Assembly (NCBI GenBank): GCA_007129085.1
Contig: SKWF01000263.1
Span: 1-7,846 of the forward strand
Source: Balneolaceae bacterium
GTDB lineage: Bacteria; Bacteroidota; Rhodothermia; Balneolales; Balneolaceae
Direction: 5' to 3'
DNA length: 7,846 bases
The notes beneath the pieces are model-generated. The model was not told the DNA's origin. It did not search any database and saw only the letters and a program-made list of their open reading frames with translations. This document shows, one piece after another, positions 1-5,166 of the stretch. Within the stretch, counting starts at the first letter, position 1. Each line of letters begins with the position of its first letter. The translations under genes were made by a program, and so were the position numbers.

Positions 1-201
1 GGATATTTATATTCTTAATATTTTCTAATTATTTCAATAAATATAATAATAGTAAATATATTGCATTTAAGTTTGAACAATGTAATGCATTAGGGCAATT
101 TAAAAATCAATATAATATTTTTTTATGGCTATGGTGGTGTTTTGGCTGTTCAACCCAAAACCCTATTTAGGTGAATTTTAGTATCATTTATAAGACGTAG
201 T
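1..201. other. AT-rich upstream region of the AraC-type gene
   Basis: This is very AT-rich non-coding DNA leading into the regulator gene at 202. It holds a perfect 10-bp palindrome at 83-92 and a TGCATT/AATGCA inverted pair at 62-67 and 84-89. It also contains an 18-codon open frame at 125-181 rich in hydrophobic residues, with no clear Shine-Dalgarno, which I do not call a gene. No convincing promoter hexamers or RNA gene are visible. The regulator's promoter presumably lies here. Confidence 0.4.
83..92. promoter_or_regulatory. Perfect palindrome TAATGCATTA, candidate operator
   Basis: TAATGCATTA is self-complementary over all 10 bases and lies 109 bp before the AraC-type start codon. The same two half-sites recur at 2002-2019, split by six bases, in the divergent region further right. 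A role as a binding site, perhaps autoregulatory, is inference. In AT-rich DNA a palindrome of this length can arise by chance. Confidence 0.25.
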
Positions 202-762
202 ATGAAAGTATGTATTAAATACATGGTTAGTTTAAGATGTAAAAAGGTGGTTCTTCTTGAACTTGAAAAACTTGGACTGACTTGTAATTCTATAGATCTG
301 GGTATGGTTGATATTGAGGGAGATATTTCAACGGAAGTACTGGAGACTTTGAATACAAACCTGAAGGAATGGGGGTTGGAATTACTGGATGATAAAAAGA
401 AAATTTTAGTCGAAAAGATTATAGCTGTGGTAATTGAATTAATACACCTCTCTGATGAAGTGCCGAAAGTAAACAACTCGGATTATATTAGTGAGAGGTT
501 GGGTTATAGTTACACCTACCTTTCTAATCTGTTTGCGGAAGTAGAAGGAATCACTATTCAGAAATATATTATTTTGCATAAGATTGAAAAAGTAAAAGAG
601 TTGCTGATGTATGGGGATCTTACTCTTTCTGAAATCGCATACAAATTACATTACAGCAGTGTTGCCCATATCTCAAATCAGTTTAAAAATGTAACCGGAC
701 TTAGCCCAACAAACTTTAAAAAGATGAATATTATGCGAAAAAATGGCCTGGAAGATATTTAG
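202..762 (+). CDS. AraC-family transcriptional regulator with HMA-like N-terminal domain
   Basis: A 186-residue DNA-binding regulator. The C-terminal half is an AraC/XylS double helix-turn-helix: first HTH about residues 94-113, linker helix about 120-136, second HTH about 142-161, then the family signature GLSPTNFKK at 166-174. The N-terminal 64 residues have a beta-alpha-beta-alpha-beta look (KVCIKYMV, then a helix ending KLGL, then a strand around IDLGMVDIE, a second helix, then LELL), like a heavy-metal-associated ferredoxin fold. The usual GMxCxxC metal loop reads MVSLRC, so only the second Cys (C13) remains. This suggests a sensor or dimerisation domain rather than classical two-Cys metal binding. 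I recall similar short regulators in Bacteroidota. The ATG at 202 has no strong Shine-Dalgarno. Targets are unknown; the nearby small genes and secreted protein are candidates by position only. The family call is firm and the N-terminal fold is inferred. Confidence 0.9.
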   Translation: MKVCIKYMVSLRCKKVVLLELEKLGLTCNSIDLGMVDIEGDISTEVLETLNTNLKEWGLELLDDKKKILVEKIIAVVIELIHLSDEVPKVNNSDYISERLGYSYTYLSNLFAEVEGITIQKYIILHKIEKVKELLMYGDLTLSEIAYKLHYSSVAHISNQFKNVTGLSPTNFKKMNIMRKNGLEDI

Positions 763-1257
763 ATAGATATAAAACTTTATGATACCAGAACTAGACTTTC
801 GTGTTTATAGCCATTTTTCATTACGATTGAAATCATCTTAAACAGAACTTTTGTCTCAATAACATTTCGGATGTGGGCCGGAATAATAATCGATTCACCA
901 ACAGTACGTTTATGAGTTTGCTCATCGATCTATAGTTTAGCCTACCTATTCATTAATCTGTATAAAGGTATCGAGAGGGGAAGTTTTCTCGGATAACGCT
1001 TTGCCGGAATCGAAAAAACAGAGTTGAAATGTTTCTTATCTATTTTTGATGATCGATTTTCAAGTCCACTGAGTCAGGAATGTGTTCAATGACTTCGGCA
1101 ACAATATGAGCCCTTGAATTTTGTCATTATTAACTATTTGAACTCTTAAGGTGGGATTGAGAAAGGTCGTTTTTCGCGATATCTAAACGACTGATTAGAA
1201 CAGGTTTTTCACGTAGTTTTTACTCTTTTTATACACGAAATGATGAGACATACTAAA
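763..1257. other. Long gene-less region, possible eroded coding sequence on the minus strand
   Basis: Nearly 500 bp without an intact ORF. The minus strand contains fragments that read like protein but are broken by stops and frame changes: about 1136-1228 (including KLREKPVLISRLDIAKND), about 1040-1115 in another frame (AHIVAEVIEHIPDSVDLKI) and about 800-910 (KRTVGESIIIPAHIRNVI). This would fit a decayed minus-strand gene, but I cannot name a family and the fragments may be chance. No terminator hairpin follows the regulator's stop, and no tRNA or known ncRNA is apparent. Confidence 0.25.
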
Positions 1258-1285
1258 AGCGGCTTCTGATTGTGCAGAAGCCGCT
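1258..1285 (-). terminator. Intrinsic terminator of the lysine-rich microprotein gene
   Basis: AGCGGCTTCTG at 1258-1268 and CAGAAGCCGCT at 1275-1285 form a perfect 11-bp GC-rich stem with a 6-base loop. Read on the minus strand, the stem ends in a short run of T (TTTT, then A). It sits 21 bp past the stop codon of the microprotein gene, as expected for its transcription end. The T-run is short, so efficiency is uncertain. It could also block read-through from the plus strand. Confidence 0.65.
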
Positions 1286-1306
1286 ATAAGTAATAACATT
1301 TGTTGA

Positions 1307-1420
1307 TTACACTTTCTTGGGTTTTGCTTTTTCTTCCGAACCTTTTTTCGGGGTATGCTGCGGATTTTTGTTTACCGCTTTCTTCTCTTTTTTCTTGTGA
1401 TCTTTTTTATGCTTATCCAT
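1307..1420 (-). CDS. Lysine-rich basic microprotein (37 aa), hypothetical
   Basis: A short gene encoding 37 residues, beginning MDKHKKDHKKKEKK and ending KAKPKKV, followed by TAA. About 40% of residues are lysine, with scattered His, Glu and Pro. There is no hydrophobic segment, so the product is soluble, strongly basic and probably disordered. Three signals support a real gene: GGAG five bases before the ATG, an 11-bp stem terminator just after the stop, and the strongly biased yet sensible composition. I do not recognise a characterised family. Binding to nucleic acid, to ribosomes or to acidic polymers is plausible from charge alone but is inference. It is transcribed away from the two-helix membrane protein gene's end (1726), with about 305 bp between them, so it probably has its own promoter. 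Confidence 0.65.
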   Translation of the reverse strand: MDKHKKDHKKKEKKAVNKNPQHTPKKGSEEKAKPKKV

Positions 1421-1725
1421 GCTCACTCCGTTTGATTTACTAATTAACTGTGAGTCAATTTATAGAAATAATAAAGAGAAGTTGTTACAATTTATTTGAT
1501 CTCGGTTATATAAAAACATCGGTTTATGAGATTATTGGTACTAAGTCAATGAAATTCCACGGTATGCTTATAGATTTTCAATAGGGACGTCATCAAAATC
1601 TCAGGGTCACGCCATGGCCTTGTCCCACTTACCTATAATATTATTATGGCCAATGGTTTTTTAGGAATCTTTAAAATTCAAAAAAAAGACGCGATAAGTA
1701 CCTGACGAAGCCTTTTTGGGGTAAA
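1421..1725. other. Gene-less interval between two small minus-strand genes
   Basis: About 305 bp with no ORF of note. The part next to the microprotein gene is AT-rich and presumably carries its promoter. On the minus strand a TTGACT lies about 31 bp before the ATG, but no matching -10 box is clear. Around 1613-1656 CCATGGCC and GGCCAATGG form a loose inverted repeat with one bulge and a long AT loop. A run of eight A at about 1680-1688, read as T on the minus strand, lies about 40 bp past the end of the 67-residue gene. It might aid termination, but I see no good stem before it. Confidence 0.35.
1426..1429 (-). promoter_or_regulatory. Shine-Dalgarno GGAG of the microprotein gene
   Basis: On the minus strand GGAG lies five bases before the ATG at 1420. 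It is one of the few recognisable ribosome binding sites in the window, and it supports both the reality and the start of the 37-codon gene. Confidence 0.6.
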
Positions 1726-1929
1726 TTAATCAGATCGATAAATGAATACCCCCACAACGAGAATAACAAGCGAAATCAGAATCGGGACGTAATCACCGGT
1801 GCTTACAGCAACATCTGCTCCCAATAATTCAAATGATTCTGAATCGTCCAGGTATTGATATCCGTAAATAATGATCCCGATCAATCCACCTATACTCAGT
1901 ATGCTGCCTATTATTTGTTTCGTATTCAT
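1726..1929 (-). CDS. Small two-helix membrane protein (67 aa), hypothetical
   Basis: A 67-residue protein with two predicted membrane segments, about residues 5-23 (IIGSILSIGGLIGIIIYGY) and 48-64 (VPILISLVILVVGVFIY), joined by an acidic loop (DDSESFELLGADVAVSTGD). It ends YRSD. The shape matches many small inner-membrane proteins of unknown function found near stress genes in Bacteroidota, but I cannot assign a Pfam family from sequence alone. An AGAGAGAA stretch just before the ATG at 1929 is a plausible weak ribosome binding site. The gene is divergent from the Ig-like/DUF3494 gene across a 423-bp region with inverted and direct repeats, so the two could share control. A single-gene transcript is likely. 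Confidence 0.7.
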   Translation of the reverse strand: MNTKQIIGSILSIGGLIGIIIYGYQYLDDSESFELLGADVAVSTGDYVPILISLVILVVGVFIYRSD

Positions 1930-2001
1930 AGTTCTCTCTTTTTAGAATTTGCAATACCATGACGCGGTTAAATGTTCTCTATATCACAAATTTTAAAACA
2001 T

Positions 2002-2019
2002 TAATGCTGATATGCATTA
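2002..2019. promoter_or_regulatory. Split palindrome TAATGC-N6-GCATTA, candidate operator
   Basis: Perfect 6-bp half-sites separated by TGATAT, 73 bp before the start of the two-helix membrane protein gene. The half-sites equal those of the contiguous palindrome TAATGCATTA upstream of the AraC-type gene. This fits a dimeric regulator site, but no binding evidence exists. Confidence 0.25.
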
Positions 2020-2050
2020 TGCGCGTTGTTTAAACTGTTATATATGTTAC

Positions 2051-2075
2051 AGATAGCTCATGCTGATATTGGGTT
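2051..2075 (+). repeat. Imperfect direct repeat copy 1
   Basis: AGATAGCTCATGCTGATATT followed by GGGTT. It matches the copy at 2291-2316 at 20 of 25 positions with one inserted G. Each copy is also preceded by a TGTWAC sequence, at slightly different distances. Copy 1 lies 122 bp from the start of the minus-strand membrane protein gene. Confidence 0.35.
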
Positions 2076-2290
2076 AAAATGTTTGATGGGATGGAGATAT
2101 GAAACTTTTCATCAGCCGGCACAAGATTGCAACATAGATTTCCAATCTAAGAATTTGTAATGGCAGAATTCGAATAATCTTCTACACCTTAAAAGCTTAT
2201 GGAATGCTTTTTACTCAAATGCCGGATGAGATTGTGCAATAATTGCCAAAAATATCTGCAATACATTGTCAGGATGCTGTAACAAATATC

Positions 2291-2316
2291 AGGTAGTTCA
2301 TGAGCATATTGGGGTT
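2291..2316 (+). repeat. Imperfect direct repeat copy 2
   Basis: AGGTAGTTCATGAGCATATT followed by GGGGTT, matching copy 1 at 20 of 25 positions. It ends 36 bp before the ATG of the Ig-like/DUF3494 gene, a distance typical of an activator or operator site near the -35 region. Function is inferred from position only. Confidence 0.35.
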
Positions 2317-2352
2317 GTAATTTTTTATTCACACTAATTTAAAAACAAAATC

Positions 2353-3696
2353 ATGAGAACAGATAATCAGTTTTTTAAAGGCATTTCCCTTACAGCATTA
2401 TTGTTCACCGGATTTGCTGTAAATGGTATCGCACAGGATAGAACCAATTTTGATGAACCTGAGAGAAATGCGCCCACCATTGTAGCAACAACCCCAGCTG
2501 ATGGTGAAGAAAATGTTGATCTGGATGGTGATATCGAGATCACATTCAGCGTAGAGATGGATGAAGCCACAATCAATGAAAATACGTTAATGTTACATGC
2601 CGGTTCTGCAATTACAATGCATGATGAGTATGATGAATATGACGAGGAGATGTGGGATGATCATATGGAAGAAAGGAGACATTCTGAAGGTGCAATGCAG
2701 GATAAAGATGCTGTAAAAGGCACTATCAGGTATTCTGACAGAGTTGCTGTATTTACACCTGATGAGGAATTAGAAGAGGGCACTCAATATGCCTTTACCG
2801 TTACAAATGAAGTGAAAAGCTATGAGGGTATTGCTCTTGAGGAGGAATATACATGGAGCTTTACGACCATGGACGATTCTGATATAACCTATTATGATCA
2901 ACAATCTGCCGAAGAGTATGATGAGGAGACTGACAGATACCGATATGATAGGGGAGAGACTCAGGACAGATCTAGACATATGGAGACTTCAAGTGAGACA
3001 AGCTTCATTAACCTTGGTACAGCCGCCGAATTTGTGGTTCTCGCAAAAGAGAATATTAATCACAAATCGGAATCCAGAATTACGGGTAATACCGGAGAAG
3101 GTTCTAAGGCAGATAAAGACGAGAAGGATGATGAAGATCGGCAAAGAGCCTACGATCAGGACCGCGATCAGGATAGAGATATGCGATCGGACCAAAGGGA
3201 CGATTACTCAGCAACTTCTCCTGATGTAAATGAAGCCATAGAAGATATGATGTCTGCTTTTCGTGAAGTATCGGAAGAGAAAAATGATGATGTAACAACT
3301 CATGAAGTTGGCGGCTTTCACAGCGATGATTTAACCCCCGGAGTCCATGAATGGAACGATACTCTTAATATAGAGTCTGATATTGCTATTTCAGGTAGTG
3401 AAGATGATGTATGGCTTATCAAAATAGGTAATAATCTTACTGTAAATGAAAATATCCAGTTTACGTTAAACGATGGAGCCCAGGCAGCCAATGTCTATTG
3501 GTATGTTGACGGCGACGTAACGATCGGTCAGGATTCGCAGTTTGAAGGCGTCATCCTATCCATGGGTGATATTACGCTTGAAAAAGGTGCAGAAGTGAAT
3601 GGAAGGTTATTTAGTCAATCGTCAATTACTCTCGATGATAACACCATCAGTGAACCAAGACGTGAATACGATCCTATTACAAGAGTTAACAGATAA
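2353..3696 (+). CDS. Exported Ig-like (Big_5) plus DUF3494 ice-binding-like surface protein
   Basis: A 447-residue secreted protein. Residues 1-27 form a signal peptide (hydrophobic ISLTALLFTGFAV, cleavage near GIA|QD). About 40-172 is an SbsA-type Ig-like domain: PTIVATTPADGEENV, the strand around DIEITFSVEMD, VAVFTPDEELEEGTQYAFTV, and the end TWSFTT. About 216-434 is a DUF3494 (PF11999) beta-solenoid: INLGTAAEFVVLAKENI, DDLTPGVHEW, DVWLIKIGNNLTV, GAQAANVYWYVDGDVTIG, FEGVILSMGDITLEKGAEVNG and ITLDDNTI. The family includes ice-binding proteins, but many members act as adhesins or surface proteins, so antifreeze activity cannot be assumed. Hypercharged segments interrupt the protein: 90-118 inside the Ig fold, 174-215 as linker, and 250-287 inside DUF3494, the last with Asp-Arg/Asp-Gln repeats. 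There is no C-terminal sorting domain or LPxTG, so attachment is unclear. The ATG lacks a Shine-Dalgarno. A strong terminator follows, implying a single-gene transcript. Confidence 0.9.
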   Translation: MRTDNQFFKGISLTALLFTGFAVNGIAQDRTNFDEPERNAPTIVATTPADGEENVDLDGDIEITFSVEMDEATINENTLMLHAGSAITMHDEYDEYDEEMWDDHMEERRHSEGAMQDKDAVKGTIRYSDRVAVFTPDEELEEGTQYAFTVTNEVKSYEGIALEEEYTWSFTTMDDSDITYYDQQSAEEYDEETDRYRYDRGETQDRSRHMETSSETSFINLGTAAEFVVLAKENINHKSESRITGNTGEGSKADKDEKDDEDRQRAYDQDRDQDRDMRSDQRDDYSATSPDVNEAIEDMMSAFREVSEEKNDDVTTHEVGGFHSDDLTPGVHEWNDTLNIESDIAISGSEDDVWLIKIGNNLTVNENIQFTLNDGAQAANVYWYVDGDVTIGQDSQFEGVILSMGDITLEKGAEVNGRLFSQSSITLDDNTISEPRREYDPITRVNR

Positions 3697-3907
3697 GATT
3701 GAAGTGAAAATCTACAACAACCAAAAACGGGCACCTGAAAAGTGTCCGTTTTTTTGTGTTTGCGGTGTTTTAGCATGTTTGCCGTAAGTAACTGTATGCA
3801 ATGAGGTAATAATATTTTATTCTAACTTGATTGAAAAAATAATGGTATTAAATTACCTATTAAGGAAAAGAGAGGATTTTCAATCCACCCACGAACAACT
3901 GCACATC
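3697..3907 (+). other. Intergenic region between the DUF3494 gene and the PIG-L gene
   Basis: Holds the intrinsic terminator at 3723-3755, then AT-rich DNA that should carry the promoter of the PIG-L gene. The reading frame of the PIG-L gene is open back to an ATG at 3827, but the 27 extra residues would sit before a normal signal peptide, so I treat 3827-3907 as untranslated leader. No RNA structure other than the terminator stands out. Confidence 0.45.
3723..3755 (+). terminator. Intrinsic terminator of the Ig-like/DUF3494 gene
   Basis: AAAAACGGGCAC at 3723-3734 pairs with GTGTCCGTTTTT at 3742-3753, with one G-T pair. The loop is seven bases (CTGAAAA) and the arm runs directly into a T-tract ending at 3755. 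It begins 26 bp after the stop codon. This is a textbook rho-independent terminator; the A-run on the left arm might also let it work weakly from the other strand. Confidence 0.85.
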
Positions 3908-4765
3908 ATGACAAGAAAAACTTCGAAATGCACTTCTGTGAAAATCTTTAATAACAATTTGTGCCTTCTCATACTCCCGCTTCTATTTGTATTAACTGGT
4001 TTTAATTCCCTTTTGCAGGCCCAGGATAGAAATTATGAGGACGTTATTATCATGGGTGTTTATGCACATCCCGATGATGAGACATCTTCGGGGCCGGTAT
4101 TTGCAAAATATGCCCGCAAAGGTGCAAAAATTATTTTGGTGGTAGCCACTGATGGGCGCCTTGGCGTTACCGATCTAACCGACCTTGAAGCTGGAGATGA
4201 ACTTGCCGCACTGCGAAGAGAAGAGATGCAGTGTGCGGCAGATGTTTTGGGTGCCGACCTCCACCACATGCATTACCACGATCAGCTGCGTGCACCCGAA
4301 GGACAGGATCTGTTCATTCAAGAATCACGGAAAATTATTGATGATCTGCACGAAATAATGGGTGACCGGCAGCCCGATATTATCATCACCTGGGGACCTG
4401 ATGGGGGATCCAACCACCTGGATCACAGAATTATCAGTGGTACGGTAACACAAATTGTGCTGAGCAAGAATTGGGAAAATAGGCCGTCGCTTTTTTACTC
4501 AGGTACTCAAATTCCCGAGCTCGGTGATCTGTGGAGATACAGAGGAGTTCACGAGGATTTTCTTACGGTACGAGAAACATTTACGGAAGAAGATGTGGAT
4601 GTGGCAGCCGAGGCAGCGAGGTGCCATTCATCTCAATTCAGGCCGGAGCTAATCGAATCATGGGCAGAACAATGGCGGGAAACCGGCCATACGTATTTCC
4701 GCCCATTTGAAGCTCCGAGAGCAATGGCTGATGACATGTTGAGCTATCCGTCGCAATATGAGTGA
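3908..4765 (+). CDS. Exported PIG-L/LmbE family zinc-dependent deacetylase
   Basis: A 285-residue protein of the PIG-L deacetylase family (PF02585), which removes N-acetyl groups from N-acetylglucosaminyl or related amino-sugar substrates using zinc. The start is set at ATG 3908 because it gives a normal signal peptide: basic MTRKTSK, hydrophobic core about residues 18-31, cleavage near LQAQ|D. An in-frame ATG at 3827 would add 27 residues before it and is less likely. Catalytic features are intact: AHPDDE at 53-58 (zinc ligands H54 and D57, base D56), ATDG at 80-83, LRREE at 102-106, and GPDGGSNHLDH at 163-173 with H173 as the third ligand. Export suggests action on an extracellular or periplasmic sugar conjugate; the substrate cannot be read from sequence. 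It is preceded by a terminator, so it has its own promoter, and it converges with the small membrane protein gene. No clear terminator hairpin is seen after it. Confidence 0.92.
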   Translation: MTRKTSKCTSVKIFNNNLCLLILPLLFVLTGFNSLLQAQDRNYEDVIIMGVYAHPDDETSSGPVFAKYARKGAKIILVVATDGRLGVTDLTDLEAGDELAALRREEMQCAADVLGADLHHMHYHDQLRAPEGQDLFIQESRKIIDDLHEIMGDRQPDIIITWGPDGGSNHLDHRIISGTVTQIVLSKNWENRPSLFYSGTQIPELGDLWRYRGVHEDFLTVRETFTEEDVDVAAEAARCHSSQFRPELIESWAEQWRETGHTYFRPFEAPRAMADDMLSYPSQYE

Positions 4766-4876
4766 AGATTGCGGTAGAAACTTCTATAAAAAATGCGTTT
4801 GTATTTTTCCCCAACAGCGATGCCTTGCACAGTATATTTGATTTTATCGATTCTTCGTTGGACGGGCATATAGAAT
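4766..4876. other. Convergent intergenic region after the PIG-L gene
   Basis: A 111-bp gap between converging genes with no strong hairpin terminator. A GTG at 4762 overlapping the PIG-L stop (GTGA) opens a 53-codon frame to 4923, starting VKIAVETSIKNAFVFF. It runs 47 bp into the opposite-strand gene. The frame reads protein-like but has no recognised domain, so it is not called as a gene. It may be a remnant of a truncated gene. Confidence 0.3.
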
Positions 4877-5137
4877 TTAAACCGACAAATTTGCAACAGC
4901 CAAAATCAGCCACCCGACTGTAATAGTGGCCATCATCTGTTCAGTGTTTAAGGGTTTGCCAATGAATCGGTATATAATCCACGGAATAAGTGCTATTCCT
5001 ACGGCAAAAGTTAGATGTCCCACCATGCTTACGAGCATCCCTCCCAGAGTGATTTGATAGGAAGTCATTGCCGAGACGACTGCCGTAGCCGCGACAAGCA
5101 GAGTCCACCACAGAATATGCTCTGTAATTATTTTCAT
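4877..5137 (-). CDS. Small three-helix membrane protein (86 aa), hypothetical
   Basis: An 86-residue, very hydrophobic protein with three likely membrane helices: about residues 7-25 (after MKIITEHILWW), 33-57 (MLVSMVGHLTFAVGIALIPWIIYRF) and 66-84 (MMATITVGWLILAVANLSV, reaching the C-terminus). A short loop GKPLNTEQ lies between helices 2 and 3. I do not recognise a named family. The frame stays open upstream to an ATG at 5218 that would overlap the SDR gene by about 50 bp. The start at 5137 is preferred because it lies 29 bp after the SDR stop and begins right before the first helix; no good Shine-Dalgarno is visible. Tight spacing and same strand argue for co-transcription with the SDR gene. 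A partner role, such as membrane docking, is speculation. Confidence 0.7.
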   Translation of the reverse strand: MKIITEHILWWTLLVAATAVVSAMTSYQITLGGMLVSMVGHLTFAVGIALIPWIIYRFIGKPLNTEQMMATITVGWLILAVANLSV

Positions 5138-5166
5138 GGTGAGTTGAATTTTATGGTTGCCGATAC

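Larger units (their letters stand above)
1930..2352. promoter_or_regulatory. Divergent intergenic region with repeated motifs
   Basis: A 423-bp gene-less region between two divergent genes, expected to hold both promoters. It contains a split palindrome (2002-2019), a short inverted repeat ATGAAA-CT-TTTCAT (2099-2112) and two imperfect direct copies of a roughly 25-bp motif (2051-2075 and 2291-2316). A TTG at 2315-2317 followed 17 bases later by TAATTT resembles a Bacteroidota-type promoter, but it would leave a very short leader before the ATG at 2353, so I do not call it. The length is unusually generous for two small transcription units and suggests complex control or a lost gene. Confidence 0.4.

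Noticed and set aside
125..181. 18-codon open frame upstream of the AraC-type gene, hydrophobic, possible leader peptide
   Set aside because: No Shine-Dalgarno, no following attenuator-like hairpin and no diagnostic repeated codons; easily a chance frame.
1613..1656. CCATGGCC...GGCCAATGG loose inverted repeat as a terminator or operator
   Set aside because: It has a bulged stem and a long AT-rich loop and is too far from a stop codon to be assigned.
2099..2112. ATGAAA-CT-TTTCAT short inverted repeat
   Set aside because: A 6-bp AT-rich palindrome is common by chance and has no second copy.
2894..3229. 111-codon plus-strand frame within the DUF3494 gene
   Set aside because: It lies entirely inside a gene with clear domain homology and is an out-of-frame product of biased Asp/Glu/Arg codons.
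3827..3907. Extended N-terminus for the PIG-L deacetylase
   Set aside because: It would place 27 polar residues before an otherwise standard signal peptide; the ATG at 3908 is more sensible.
4638..4913. 91-codon minus-strand frame across the end of the PIG-L gene
   Set aside because: It mostly overlaps the PIG-L gene, whose catalytic motifs are intact, and reads as Ser/Cys-rich low-quality protein; a shadow frame.
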